Below are positions 24,183 to 33,261 of a DNA stretch of 64,000 bases, piece by piece (position 1 is the first letter of the stretch; each line of letters opens with the position of its first letter). The DNA lies in contig NZ_SLWO01000003.1 of the NCBI RefSeq assembly GCF_004340665.1, positions 372,001 to 436,000 on the forward strand, in the 5' to 3' direction. The DNA comes from Pedobacter psychrotolerans. Lineage in GTDB: Bacteria > Bacteroidota > Bacteroidia > Sphingobacteriales > Sphingobacteriaceae. The notes under the pieces are model-generated. The model ran no database searches. It had not been told where the DNA came from and worked only from the letters and a program-made list of their open reading frames with translations. Both the position numbers and the translations under genes were made by a program.

Positions 24183-24216
24183 TAGATCTATAAGGTTTTA
24201 AAACCTTATAGATCTA
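24183..24216. repeat. Perfect 34-bp palindrome
   Basis: The sequence from 24183 to 24216 equals its own reverse complement, with TAGATCTATAAGG as outer arm and TTTTAAAA at the centre. There is no spacer between the 17-bp arms. It stands in the 209-bp gap between ffh and comM. Confidence 0.9.
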
Positions 24217-24221
24217 ACAAC

Positions 24222-24251
24222 AAAAATCCCAACCATTTCTGATTGGGATTT
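24222..24251 (-). terminator. Terminator of ffh
   Basis: AAATCCCAA (24224-24232) pairs with TTGGGATTT (24243-24251), and on the minus strand a T tract follows, about 60 bp past the ffh stop. Confidence 0.75.
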
Positions 24252-24312
24252 AAATATCTGCAACATGCTGTCTTCGCTTTAAGCTTTGGTCTTTCTCCTC
24301 TAAGCTTAAAAA

Positions 24313-25653
24313 CTATCTTTTTCCAAATGGCATTTTCGGCATACCTTTCATCATTGCTGCTGCTGCTGCTGGATTTGAAAACTGCTTCATCATTTTACGC
24401 ATATCTTCAAATTGCTTAATCAATTTGGTTACCTCTTCTACCTTGCTTCCAGAACCTTTGGCAATACGTATACGGCGGCTTTGCTGAATGGCATCAGGAT
24501 TTTCTTTTTCAAATGGAGTCATTGAATTGATAATGGCTTCGATAGATTTAAATGCATCATCCTGGATATCCACATTCTTCATCATTTTACCCACACCCGG
24601 AATCATACCCATCAAATCTTTCATATTACCCATTTTCTTGATCTGCTGAATCTGGCTATAGAAATCGTTGAAATCGAATTTATTTTTACGAATTTTTTTC
24701 TGTAGTTCGGCAGCTTCCTTCTCGTCGAACTGCATCTGTGCACGTTCTACAAGGGAAACCACATCACCCATACCTAAAATACGAGATGCCATACGATCTG
24801 GATAAAACACATCAAGTGCTTCCATCTTTTCGCCGGTACCGATAAATTTAATTGGTTTATTTACAACCGATTTAATGGAAAGTGCAGCACCACCACGGGT
24901 ATCTCCATCCAATTTGGTTAACACAACGCCGGTGAAGTCTAATCTATCGTTAAATATTTTTGCTGTATTTACTGCATCCTGACCCGTCATGGAATCCACA
25001 ACGAATAAAATCTCATGTGGTTGTGTCTTCGCTTTTACTTCCGAGATCTCATTCATCAGAGACTCATCAATGGCTAAACGACCGGCCGTATCTATAATAA
25101 TAACATTGTTGCCATTTTGCTTACCATGAGCAATACCCTCTAAAGCAATGGCTACAGGGTCATTAGATTGACGATTGGCATAAACAGATACACCGACAGA
25201 AGTTCCTAAAACTTCCAATTGATCTACCGCCGCAGGGCGATACATATCACCAGCAACCAATAAAGGTTTTTTGCCTTTGCCTTTTAAGTGCAATGCCAGT
25301 TTACCAGCGAAGGTGGTTTTACCCGCACCATTTAAACCTGCAATTAATATAACCGTTGGATTTGCTTTAGTATCTAACTCTGTAACCTCACCACCCATTA
25401 AGGCCGCAAGTTCATCGTTCATGATTTTGGTAAGCAACTGGCCTGGTGAAACCGCTGTAAGCACGTTCTGGCCTAATGCTTTTTGCCTCACATCATCGGT
25501 AAATGCTTTAGCTGTTTTATAGTTAACATCGGCATCCAATAATGCTTTACGAATCTCTTTCATGGTTTCTGCCACGTTGATCTCCGTAATGCTGCCTTGT
25601 CCCTTTAATACTTTAAATGCTCTGTCTAGCTTGTCCTGTAAATTATCAAACAT
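24313..25653 (-). CDS. ffh: Signal recognition particle protein Ffh
   Basis: GTPase of the SRP that binds signal sequences of nascent membrane proteins and delivers ribosomes to FtsY. The 446-residue protein has the N domain, then the G domain with GLNGAGKT at 106-113, DTAGR, and TKLDGDTRGG. A Met-rich M domain is at the end (IKKMGNMKDLMGMIPGVGKMMKN), with RIAKGSGSKVEEV as RNA-binding region. The C-terminal tail is Ala/Met rich. No 4.5S RNA gene is visible next to it. It has a promoter box about 60 bp upstream. Confidence 0.98.
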   Translation of the reverse strand: MFDNLQDKLDRAFKVLKGQGSITEINVAETMKEIRKALLDADVNYKTAKAFTDDVRQKALGQNVLTAVSPGQLLTKIMNDELAALMGGEVTELDTKANPTVILIAGLNGAGKTTFAGKLALHLKGKGKKPLLVAGDMYRPAAVDQLEVLGTSVGVSVYANRQSNDPVAIALEGIAHGKQNGNNVIIIDTAGRLAIDESLMNEISEVKAKTQPHEILFVVDSMTGQDAVNTAKIFNDRLDFTGVVLTKLDGDTRGGAALSIKSVVNKPIKFIGTGEKMEALDVFYPDRMASRILGMGDVVSLVERAQMQFDEKEAAELQKKIRKNKFDFNDFYSQIQQIKKMGNMKDLMGMIPGVGKMMKNVDIQDDAFKSIEAIINSMTPFEKENPDAIQQSRRIRIAKGSGSKVEEVTKLIKQFEDMRKMMKQFSNPAAAAAMMKGMPKMPFGKR

Positions 25654-25714
25654 CTTTTTATAAGCTAATAGCCCATTGCCTGAAAGCAGAGGCCACTTGT
25701 TTTTTAATGAAACG

Positions 25715-25722
25715 CAAATGTA
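25715..25722 (-). promoter_or_regulatory. -7 promoter box for ffh
   Basis: The minus strand reads TACATTTG, an exact match to TAnnTTTG, 61 bp upstream of the ATG at 25653. Confidence 0.4.
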
Positions 25723-25844
25723 TCAAATTTTGATTGTAAATCTCTGCAACTCAAACTCAAAACTTTGACTGTGAAGTATTAATTTTACCTGTTGGTGCAA
25801 CATTTTAATTAAAAGCCAGTCTTATGCATGACTAACCTAAATGA

Positions 25845-28268
25845 ATGAAACGCTGGCTCACCTTTTTTCTCTTGTTAATTTATTCGATTTGTAGCGCACA
25901 GGATATTGCCAAACAAAGGCAATTGCCAGCATTAAGAACCATAACCTCACCTAAAATAGATGGCATATTAGATGATGCTTGTTGGATAGATGTACCTATA
26001 GCCAGCGATTTTATTCAGATCAGGCCAAATCCGGGAAAGATAGAAACTCAAGACAGACGTACCGAAATGAAGGTACTTTATGATGATGTTGCGATTTATG
26101 TTTACGCCCGGATGTACGATCATCCTGATAGTGTTTCACATGAACTGGTATCTCGGGATCAGATTGGAAATGCTGATTTTATTTCGATTATTTTAGATCC
26201 TTTTTACGATAAAATGAATGGAAATGGTTTTTTCGTTACTGCTGCAGGTGTTCAGTTTGATGCTAAATACTCGCAGGTGGGTGATGAAGATTCGAACTGG
26301 AATGCTGTGTGGGAAAGTGCAGTTAAATTAGATGATAAAGGCTGGACTTGTGAAATGAAAATCCCCTATTCAGCCCTGCGCTTTTCTGGCAAAGACATTC
26401 AAAATTGGGGAATAAATTTTAGTCGCCGCATTCAACGAACCAATGCACAATCTTTCTGGAATTTTGTAGATCCAAAAGTGAATGGATTTATCAATCAGGA
26501 AGGGCTATTTACAGGTTTAAAAGATCTAAAGCCACCCTTGCGGCTTTCTTTTTCTCCATATGTTTCAGGCTATATTAACCATTATCCAGCCAATTTGCCA
26601 GGGATTAAAAACACCACTTCACGCTTTAATGGTGGTATGGACGTTAAATATGGCATAAATAACAGTTTTACACTAGATATGACATTGGTTCCTGATTTTG
26701 GTCAGGTGCAGTCAGATAACCGCATATTAAACCTGACGCCCTTTGAAGTTAAATTTAATGAAAACAGGCAATTCTTTACCGAGGGAACTGAACTTTTCAA
26801 CAAAGGTGATTTGTTTTATTCCAAACGGATTGGTTCTATTCCAGCTTATTATAATTACAGTGCAATTGGCGAAACCGATAAGGTGATAAAAGACCAAACT
26901 GAAGCCAAGGTTCTAAATGCTACTAAGATTTCTGGAAGAACGGCAAAAGGCTTAGGGATCGGGATTTTTAATGCAATCACCAACAGCATGCAAACGGAAG
27001 TAGAAGATGCGCAGGGCAATTTCCGTGAGGTAGAAACACAACCTTTAACCAATTATAATATTTTAGTTTTTGATCAGTCATTAAAAAACAATAGCTCTGC
27101 TACGTTTATCAATACCAATGTTTTACGTCAGGGCAGCGCATATGATGCAAATGTTACGGCACTACTACTCAACCTAAACAACAAAGGCAATAAATATTTT
27201 ATCAATGGAAATGGTAAAATGAGTTATTTGCGTGGTGAAGAAACCAGTACTGGCTACAGTTATACCCTTCGTTTTGGAAAGCAAAGCGGAAATTTTACCT
27301 GGAGTTACAATCAGGTATACGCAGATGATCAGTTTGACCCATCGGATATGGGTTTCTTCACCAATAATAATTTTCTGGATCAGCGGGTAGGTTTAGGTTA
27401 CAATATTTTTAAACCCGGCAAATGGTATAATGAATGGCAAAACTGGTTCAACATGACCTATTCGAGGCGGGCTACTCCAGGCGATTATCAAAGCCTTGGC
27501 ATTGAAACCGGATCTTATGTGCGGTTTAAAAATTTATGGTCGGCAGAACTGGATGTAAACTATGATGCTAAAGCCAATAACTTTTACGAAGCCAGAAATG
27601 GCCAGATTTATAAAGCGCCAGAAAACTACACCATTGGTCTTTATATCAATCCCAATCGAGCGAAGGCTTACAATTTTGGGGGTAACATCCGTTATCAGGA
27701 ACAACAGCTTTTTAAAGGAAAATCTTACAATTTTTATTTGTTTCAAAACTTTCGATTAAATGATAAAGTGGCATTTGGACTTGATTTAAGCTTCAATCCA
27801 AATTATGATTTTGTAAATTGGGTAACCACTCAGGGTAGTCAATCAATCTTTTCCAAATACGACAGAAGAACGGTAGAAAATTCTTTTGATGCCAAATATA
27901 CCTTCACCAATTTAATGGGCGTTACTGTAGTGTTCAGACATTATTGGAGTGATAGAAGAAACAAAGATTTTTATCTTCTTAAACCTGATGGAAATTTAAC
28001 AGATTATCAAGGACCGGCTTTAACCGCATTGGATCGGAATTACAATGTATTTAATATCGATTTGATTTACATCTGGCAATTTGCACCAGGGAGTACGCTT
28101 TCTGTTTCTTATAAAGATGCCGCAGAAACTTCTGATCCTTTCTACAGACAACGCTACAATAAAAACTTAAGTGGAATTTTAAATGCCCCACAGAATAATA
28201 GCCTTTCAGTTAAAGTGTTATATTTTGTTGATTATTTGGATTTAAAGAAAAAACGGAAGAAAGCTTAA
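25845..28268 (+). CDS. DUF5916-family outer-membrane protein with CBM9-like domain
   Basis: An 807-residue exported protein (signal peptide MKRWLTFFLLLIYSICSAQ). Residues about 30-220 form a CBM9-like carbohydrate-binding domain (SPKIDGILDDACWIDVPIA, VLYDDVAIYVYARMYD, WTCEMKIPYSALRF). The rest is the DUF5916 region, which has regular amphipathic strands and repeated aromatic residues, consistent with an outer-membrane barrel. The family is common in Bacteroidota but its biochemical role is not established. It is monocistronic, convergent with the AraC gene behind it, and I see no SusC/SusD partner adjacent. Confidence 0.85.
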   Translation: MKRWLTFFLLLIYSICSAQDIAKQRQLPALRTITSPKIDGILDDACWIDVPIASDFIQIRPNPGKIETQDRRTEMKVLYDDVAIYVYARMYDHPDSVSHELVSRDQIGNADFISIILDPFYDKMNGNGFFVTAAGVQFDAKYSQVGDEDSNWNAVWESAVKLDDKGWTCEMKIPYSALRFSGKDIQNWGINFSRRIQRTNAQSFWNFVDPKVNGFINQEGLFTGLKDLKPPLRLSFSPYVSGYINHYPANLPGIKNTTSRFNGGMDVKYGINNSFTLDMTLVPDFGQVQSDNRILNLTPFEVKFNENRQFFTEGTELFNKGDLFYSKRIGSIPAYYNYSAIGETDKVIKDQTEAKVLNATKISGRTAKGLGIGIFNAITNSMQTEVEDAQGNFREVETQPLTNYNILVFDQSLKNNSSATFINTNVLRQGSAYDANVTALLLNLNNKGNKYFINGNGKMSYLRGEETSTGYSYTLRFGKQSGNFTWSYNQVYADDQFDPSDMGFFTNNNFLDQRVGLGYNIFKPGKWYNEWQNWFNMTYSRRATPGDYQSLGIETGSYVRFKNLWSAELDVNYDAKANNFYEARNGQIYKAPENYTIGLYINPNRAKAYNFGGNIRYQEQQLFKGKSYNFYLFQNFRLNDKVAFGLDLSFNPNYDFVNWVTTQGSQSIFSKYDRRTVENSFDAKYTFTNLMGVTVVFRHYWSDRRNKDFYLLKPDGNLTDYQGPALTALDRNYNVFNIDLIYIWQFAPGSTLSVSYKDAAETSDPFYRQRYNKNLSGILNAPQNNSLSVKVLYFVDYLDLKKKRKKA

Positions 28269-28323
28269 ACTTTTTTCGTCAGGCGTTTACTCAAAAACTA
28301 ATGACTGTGGACTCCCAATTAAT

Positions 28324-29313
28324 CTATCTCGCTTTCCCCGGACTCACACCAAATTTCTTATTAAATGCATGGCTAAAATGTTGAACGGACGAATAGCCTA
28401 GTTGTTCGGAAATATTTTTAATGTCCAACTGATGATCTGCTAAAAGTTCCTTGGCTTCCATCAATTTATAATCGCTTAAATAACCAAAAACAGTATTATT
28501 AAAGGTTTCTTTAAAGCCCTTTTTTAGTTTAAACTCATTAATTCCGGCAGCCTTGGCTAATTCAGTTAAAGATGGTGGATGATGAGCATGTTTCAGCAAA
28601 TATTCTCTGGCGTAATAAATCCTTTCCTTATCGTAGTCTGATTTTAAGGTCTTAGGCGCTGATTTTTTATTGGCATATTCAAATGCCTGTGCCTGCAGGG
28701 CTAATAGCTCAACACATTTAGATTGGAGGAACAATAACTTCAGGCCGCCCGTAAAGGTGCAGTTCATAATATCATTGATGCATGCATACATGGCTATACT
28801 GATGGGCAGATTATCAGAAGAAATGGCCATAGGTCTATTGTTCATAATAGTGTCGCCAAATCTCTTTAAAAGGGAACTGCTATCGCTGGTTAAATCCACG
28901 AATTTCTCCCGCTGAAAATGAACCTCAAAAAATTTGTGTGATTTTTCAGTGTTAAATTTTGCAATACCATCAAAATATGGTGTATAAATAATATTATGCT
29001 GATTGCCTTTAATGGCTATCGTTTTTTTCGTTAGAAAATTCTCTAAAATTCCGTCTCCTTTAATCGAGAAATGAAGCTCAACCAATTCTGCATCGTCAAA
29101 AGATTTTATTCGCAACTGGTTTTCCTTTACAATAACATCACCATAAACAATAAAAATTCCTGAAAAAGCAATCTGCACAAGTTCTGCGTCGCCAAATGGA
29201 AAACTGAATTTTTCTCTTCGCTCTGTAACCAGTGGAAGGTTTATCTCAGCCTGATCAATCATATGGTCAACAACATATTGCTGGTTTGATTTATCGTAAA
29301 TACTTAAAGCCAT
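28324..29313 (-). CDS. AraC-family transcriptional regulator
   Basis: A 329-residue regulator with an N-terminal sensor-like domain and a C-terminal double helix-turn-helix at about 235-329. The latter shows PSLTELAKAAGINEFKLKKG, GYLSDYKLMEAKELL and NISEQLGYSSVQHFSHAFNKKFGVSP. It is transcribed divergently from a siderophore-interacting protein gene with a 95-bp shared gap. AraC regulators paired with siderophore genes often respond to ferric-siderophore complexes (PchR-type), so it probably controls that neighbour. The inducer cannot be read from the sequence. Confidence 0.88.
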   Translation of the reverse strand: MALSIYDKSNQQYVVDHMIDQAEINLPLVTERREKFSFPFGDAELVQIAFSGIFIVYGDVIVKENQLRIKSFDDAELVELHFSIKGDGILENFLTKKTIAIKGNQHNIIYTPYFDGIAKFNTEKSHKFFEVHFQREKFVDLTSDSSSLLKRFGDTIMNNRPMAISSDNLPISIAMYACINDIMNCTFTGGLKLLFLQSKCVELLALQAQAFEYANKKSAPKTLKSDYDKERIYYAREYLLKHAHHPPSLTELAKAAGINEFKLKKGFKETFNNTVFGYLSDYKLMEAKELLADHQLDIKNISEQLGYSSVQHFSHAFNKKFGVSPGKAR

Positions 29314-29374
29314 AAAATCCCTTTCATATAAGTTTTAATCCTTTTGGTGTAAAATGTACATGGCATTTGACAAT

Positions 29375-29382
29375 TACTTTTG
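29375..29382 (+). promoter_or_regulatory. -7 promoter box for the siderophore-interacting protein gene
   Basis: TACTTTTG matches TAnnTTTG exactly and lies 26 bp before the ATG at 29409, within the gap shared with the divergent AraC gene. Confidence 0.45.
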
Positions 29383-29408
29383 TTTAATGTTACTAAACAA
29401 TTAATACG

Positions 29409-30137
29409 ATGCCGAAATTACCATCATGGCTGGCTAATACAATGGAAAAAATGATCAGCAACAAAATATTTGACGTTGAAGTGGTTGATATTAGAATGCT
29501 GAGCAATAATATTAAAGAAGTTACGCTTAAAGGCGATTTTTTAAGTCTGGATTTTATACCAGGAAAAGAGGTTTTGTTCAGGATAAATTCAAACGAATAT
29601 AGGCATTACACCCTCTCTGGTTTTGATCAGGAAGCAGGAACCTGCCAGATCATCTTTTTTTTAAACCGTAAAGGTACAGGGAGCAGCTGGGCGGCAAATA
29701 TAGAAAAGGGCGACCAATTAAAACTTATTGCAGATCAGGCTAAAGTGAAATACAATTACGATTCGAACCAACATTTCTTTTTTGGTGATGAAACCAGTAT
29801 CGGTTTGTATGCGTCATTCGGTAAAGTTGCTGAAGATTTACAACACGAATGCTTTGGAATTTTAGAAATGAATGAAGAAAATGATCAAGCTTTAGCCAAC
29901 ATCAGGTTATTGATTGATGTAGTACCCTCAGAAATAACTTCGCCGGCAGGAAATGCGATAGAATGGATGGAAAATATGCACCCCAAATGTTGGGAAATGT
30001 GGGAAGACGCAAGCTTTTATCTTACCGGAAGAGGTAAATCCGTACAAAAATTTAAAAAATACCTTAAAGATAGAGGGGTTAGCTATAAACAAATCCAAAC
30101 TACCTGTTATTGGGAAAACGGTAAAACAGGTGGTTAG
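29409..30137 (+). CDS. Siderophore-interacting flavoprotein (SIP family)
   Basis: A 242-residue member of the FAD-binding SIP family, which reduces ferric siderophores to release iron in the cytosol. The flavin motif RHYTLS is at residues 65-70, and HHFFFGDETSIGLYASFG-like and WMENMHPKCWEMWEDASFYLTGRGKSVQ stretches follow as in the NAD(P)H-binding half. The C-terminal YKQIQTTCYWENGKTG matches the family ending. It is divergent from an AraC regulator and its stop directly abuts that of the DUF3078 gene on the other strand. Neither a siderophore biosynthesis gene nor a TonB receptor of that type is in sight. Confidence 0.88.
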   Translation: MPKLPSWLANTMEKMISNKIFDVEVVDIRMLSNNIKEVTLKGDFLSLDFIPGKEVLFRINSNEYRHYTLSGFDQEAGTCQIIFFLNRKGTGSSWAANIEKGDQLKLIADQAKVKYNYDSNQHFFFGDETSIGLYASFGKVAEDLQHECFGILEMNEENDQALANIRLLIDVVPSEITSPAGNAIEWMENMHPKCWEMWEDASFYLTGRGKSVQKFKKYLKDRGVSYKQIQTTCYWENGKTGG

Positions 30138-31160
30138 TTATCTTGGAAAAACGAAAGCAAAACCTAGCGCCAGGGTTTGACTGGCTTGAATTTTATTTGT
30201 GCCTGTATCTTCATCAAATAGCGCGATGCCAGTTATGCTTGTGTTCATAAAGCGGTTAATTTTTGCTGTTAAAGCAATATCAAGTCGATGATCAATTCTG
30301 TTCCATCCAAAATCTTCATAAGGAATAAGCATCGCATAACGAGCCTTTAGATTGGTATTGGTAAAAATATCCTTATCAAAAGCAGAAACAATTTGGAAGG
30401 CAAGGTCATTTCTAAACGTTTTGCCATAGTCAACGCCGTATACTGATTCCTTAGGTGGTTTTGTCGGATCAGGATCAATGAATAGCGCCTTATCAAGTAC
30501 AAATGTTTGGCGGGCAGTACCTGTACCAAATCGGGTTGAAAAGTATTTTGATGGTTTATATTCAAAACCAATGGATTCTGTTAAATAACCCGGACCCATA
30601 AATTTTGAAATTAGTGTAGCCGTTTCAGCACCATCTACAGTAGCGTAAGAAAAACCTTTATCAAATTGTGATTCAAAGTTGATCGAACCGAAAAAATACC
30701 AGTTTTTAGATAATTGAAATGATGCTTTATTATCCCAGAAAATCCTGTCATTAGTTTTCTTTTGCAACTGGTCTTTATTTTTAATTTTACCGTATTGCAG
30801 AATAAGCTCACTTACATAGCTATAATTATTTTTGTTGTATTCTGCCTTCCAGTTTAACAAACCGCCAACAGCTACCGAGTTTACCCCACCACCTTTCCAG
30901 TTATCACTAAATTGTGCCTGATTTACATTAATGCCTATTGAAGTCTTGGTTTTCCAGTAATTTACCTTTGCATTAACGATATAAGGCGGGATTTTAACAG
31001 GTTCGAAGTTTAAAGGTCCCTGCCTGCTTGGTAAGGGGCTACGTTTTAACTTTATATTCAGGTCTTTCGTATTAATTGGAATTGTATCAATTTCCTGTGC
31101 ATATAAATCTATAGAGCAGATACTTAGAATAAGGATTAGGATAGCTAAACAATTCTTCAT
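30138..31160 (-). CDS. DUF3078-family exported protein
   Basis: A 340-residue protein with a signal peptide (MKNCLAILILILSICSIDLYAQ). The mature part shows alternating-strand regions with aromatic girdles: YWKTKTSIGINVNQAQFSDN, NWKGGGVNSVAVGGLLNWKAEY, YVSELILQYGKIKNKD. It ends KIQASQTLALGFAFVFPR. This fits DUF3078, an outer-membrane barrel family of unknown function in Bacteroidota. It is the last gene in a minus-strand series that runs from ruvX, but its distance of 92 bp leaves room for an own promoter. Confidence 0.85.
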   Translation of the reverse strand: MKNCLAILILILSICSIDLYAQEIDTIPINTKDLNIKLKRSPLPSRQGPLNFEPVKIPPYIVNAKVNYWKTKTSIGINVNQAQFSDNWKGGGVNSVAVGGLLNWKAEYNKNNYSYVSELILQYGKIKNKDQLQKKTNDRIFWDNKASFQLSKNWYFFGSINFESQFDKGFSYATVDGAETATLISKFMGPGYLTESIGFEYKPSKYFSTRFGTGTARQTFVLDKALFIDPDPTKPPKESVYGVDYGKTFRNDLAFQIVSAFDKDIFTNTNLKARYAMLIPYEDFGWNRIDHRLDIALTAKINRFMNTSITGIALFDEDTGTNKIQASQTLALGFAFVFPR

Positions 31161-31252
31161 GGGTTACAAAGAAAACGAAAAAAATTATAGATCAAAAGTT
31201 TTAAGAGAATGAATCTCTGGTTTGTGGCGAATTTGTTCTTAAAATCCAATGG

Positions 31253-31576
31253 TTAAATCATCCTGATCCATCCATACCAATTGCGTTTTATAAGGTATTC
31301 CATGTTCAATTCGTTATGGTATGCCTCTTTCTCAAAAACGATGTTTAAATAAGCTTTATGGTGCTCCTGGTATCGGATTAAATTGATAAAATAATTGATC
31401 AGGTATAAAATATAGAACGGTAAAATCAATAGCTCCAATTGTTGGCGGAGATGAATTTTTTCATGATTAATGATGCTTTGGTCTTGCTTAAGTTTTACAT
31501 GTTTAAGCAAAATAAAGGGAAAGATAGCCATACCTGCCGCAGGTAAGTTTTTTACAATCAAAATAGGTGCTTTCAC
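31253..31576 (-). CDS. Small membrane protein with an HExxH motif
   Basis: A 107-residue protein with HEKIH at residues 38-42 and FEKEAYHNE at 81-89, the pattern of a minimal gluzincin-type zinc site (HExxH plus a downstream Glu). Hydrophobic stretches lie at about 11-25 and 50-67. The M56-type peptidase domain has a related layout but is much longer, so this may be a minimal relative or a catalytically inactive remnant. I know no function. Its start overlaps the end of the upstream gene by 4 bp (ATGA-type), which shows translational coupling. Confidence 0.7.
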   Translation of the reverse strand: MKAPILIVKNLPAAGMAIFPFILLKHVKLKQDQSIINHEKIHLRQQLELLILPFYILYLINYFINLIRYQEHHKAYLNIVFEKEAYHNELNMEYLIKRNWYGWIRMI

Positions 31577-32328
31577 AGATTTTCAATTGTTATGTTAGGC
31601 AATTTTGGTAGTTGCAATGCCTTTGGATTAATGCGATAACTCCTGTATGCATTTTTGATAAATACATTGAAAGAATAGTCATCAGCATCAAGCACAAACT
31701 GGTAAGTTGGTCGGTATTGCTGCATGAAGTCAATTAGTTCCGCATCTTTTATTCCCAATACCTGATGCACTAAATTAGGGTTAAAACGATAATCAATTAA
31801 ATCTTCATGATAATCTTTTTCCAGGATCTTCTGAAGGTGACGGGCATTTCTGCCTTGTTTGCTGAGTAAATTGTAAATGGCATCAATACCCAAACCAACA
31901 CCTCCGTTCCCTAAGTTAATCAAATCTTTACTGCTGCCTTTTTTGGTTTGATAACGATATTCCTGTACAGATTTTTCATAAAGCTGTTGTGGCGTTAATC
32001 TTTTTTGCTGGATAACAACATCCCTTAACCTGATGCCTAAAGATTTCAATTGGAAATAGGCAGTCGGCTGACCGTGGAAAACCAATGTATCTACTCCGTA
32101 GCCTGAAAGTGCAGCAACTAGGGTATCTCCTGGAATGGCAGCAGTGCTAAACTCTCCTTTTGTATTGTTGTAAAGCCCATCGCCAGTGCGAAGATTATAA
32201 ATATAAACTTTTGCTAAACGCTGTTTACTTTCCTTATCAATAACAAGGCCCTGCACAGGTTTGGTTTGTGCATGAACAAGCATCGAAAAGAAGCTAAGTG
32301 ATAATAGTAAAGCTGCAAAAAGTTTCAT
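31573..32328 (-). CDS. Exported carboxypeptidase-regulatory-like protein
   Basis: A 251-residue protein with a signal peptide (MKLFAALLLSLSFFSMLVHAQ) and a carboxypeptidase D regulatory-like domain (about 24-105: VQGLVIDKESKQRLAKVYI, NTKGEFSTAAIPGDTLVAALSGYG, IRLRDVVIQQKR). The remainder is unknown but ends in aromatic-rich strands. It differs from the protein encoded at 8577-9215 in its C-terminal half. It is translationally coupled to the HExxH protein, so the two may work together. Confidence 0.8.
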   Translation of the reverse strand: MKLFAALLLSLSFFSMLVHAQTKPVQGLVIDKESKQRLAKVYIYNLRTGDGLYNNTKGEFSTAAIPGDTLVAALSGYGVDTLVFHGQPTAYFQLKSLGIRLRDVVIQQKRLTPQQLYEKSVQEYRYQTKKGSSKDLINLGNGGVGLGIDAIYNLLSKQGRNARHLQKILEKDYHEDLIDYRFNPNLVHQVLGIKDAELIDFMQQYRPTYQFVLDADDYSFNVFIKNAYRSYRINPKALQLPKLPNITIENL

Positions 32329-32376
32329 TAGTCTACAAAACTACAAATATCCTATATGGAATGTTTAGGCTTAACA

Positions 32377-33213
32377 TTATTTAACCTTAAGCACCTGGCC
32401 AAGTTTGATCCCGTCGCTTGTCATTTCATTCAGCATTTTCAACTCGTCAACACTCAGGTTAAATCTTTTTGCAATGTTGTATAAGGTGTCGCCCTTTACC
32501 ACCGTGTAAGTTCCATCAGCTATAATGGGCTTTGCTCCTGGTGGAGGGGTTTCAACTGGTGCAAATTTTTCTTTTTCTTTCGGAATATTTTGATTGATCT
32601 CCGTAAAAACCCGGTCTTCTCTGGCAATTTTTTGTTTTTCGCTTTCCGGTTGATCGTATTGATAGAGTTGATATTTTTCAATCACGCCAATTAATAAATC
32701 AGGATATTTTGGGTTAGTAGCATAACCTGCCGTCTTTAAACCCTGGGCCCAGCTTTTGTAATCATTTCTATCCAGTTGAAATAAAAAGCTGTAGCGTTTC
32801 CGCTTTAGAAATTCGGAGTGATCTCTAAATGATTCTCGGGCATCTTTATACACCCTGAAGCAATCGTTTTTCTGATCGTCATCTCTGAAATAATTTTTAC
32901 CCTTCCAGTCTGAGGTACATTTAATTCCGAAATGATTGTTGGCATATTTCGCTAAATCACTGTTGCCACTACCCGATTCCAGAATGCCCTGTGCCAGGGT
33001 TATACTTGCCGGGATTCCATCAGAATTCATTTCCTCAATGGCAACCGCTTTAAACTCGTCTATATAACTTAATGTATTGTAGCTCTTGTAAGTATTGTTG
33101 TTGGCCTTGTTTGCTGCCTTTTCAATTTGCTTATTGTTTTTTGAGTATTTACGTGTTCCGCAAGCACTTAAAAGCAGCACGGCAAAAGCAACATAGAAGA
33201 AGATGAATTTCAT
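32377..33213 (-). CDS. Lipoprotein with glucosaminidase (GH73-like) and LysM domains
   Basis: A 278-residue lipoprotein (LLLSAC, Cys18) with a mannosyl-glycoprotein endo-beta-N-acetylglucosaminidase domain at about 50-195. The catalytic Glu is probably Glu79 in QGILESGSGNS, and NHFGIKC, FRVYKDARESFRDHSEFL and WAQGLKTAGYATNPKY are family motifs. A LysM domain (TYTVVKGDTLYNIAKRFNL) at about 233-277 should bind peptidoglycan. It probably cuts glycan strands in the periplasm during growth or separation. Its paralogue lies 48 bp upstream on the same strand. Confidence 0.92.
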   Translation of the reverse strand: MKFIFFYVAFAVLLLSACGTRKYSKNNKQIEKAANKANNNTYKSYNTLSYIDEFKAVAIEEMNSDGIPASITLAQGILESGSGNSDLAKYANNHFGIKCTSDWKGKNYFRDDDQKNDCFRVYKDARESFRDHSEFLKRKRYSFLFQLDRNDYKSWAQGLKTAGYATNPKYPDLLIGVIEKYQLYQYDQPESEKQKIAREDRVFTEINQNIPKEKEKFAPVETPPPGAKPIIADGTYTVVKGDTLYNIAKRFNLSVDELKMLNEMTSDGIKLGQVLKVK

Positions 33214-33261
33214 AATAATGATCAGATATTAATTGATTTTTTTAAGAACGATATAGAATAA

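Noticed and set aside
25654-25844. 4.5S (SRP) RNA next to ffh
   Set aside because: No GGAA/GNRA-type hairpin or matching SRP helix-8 sequence is visible on either strand.
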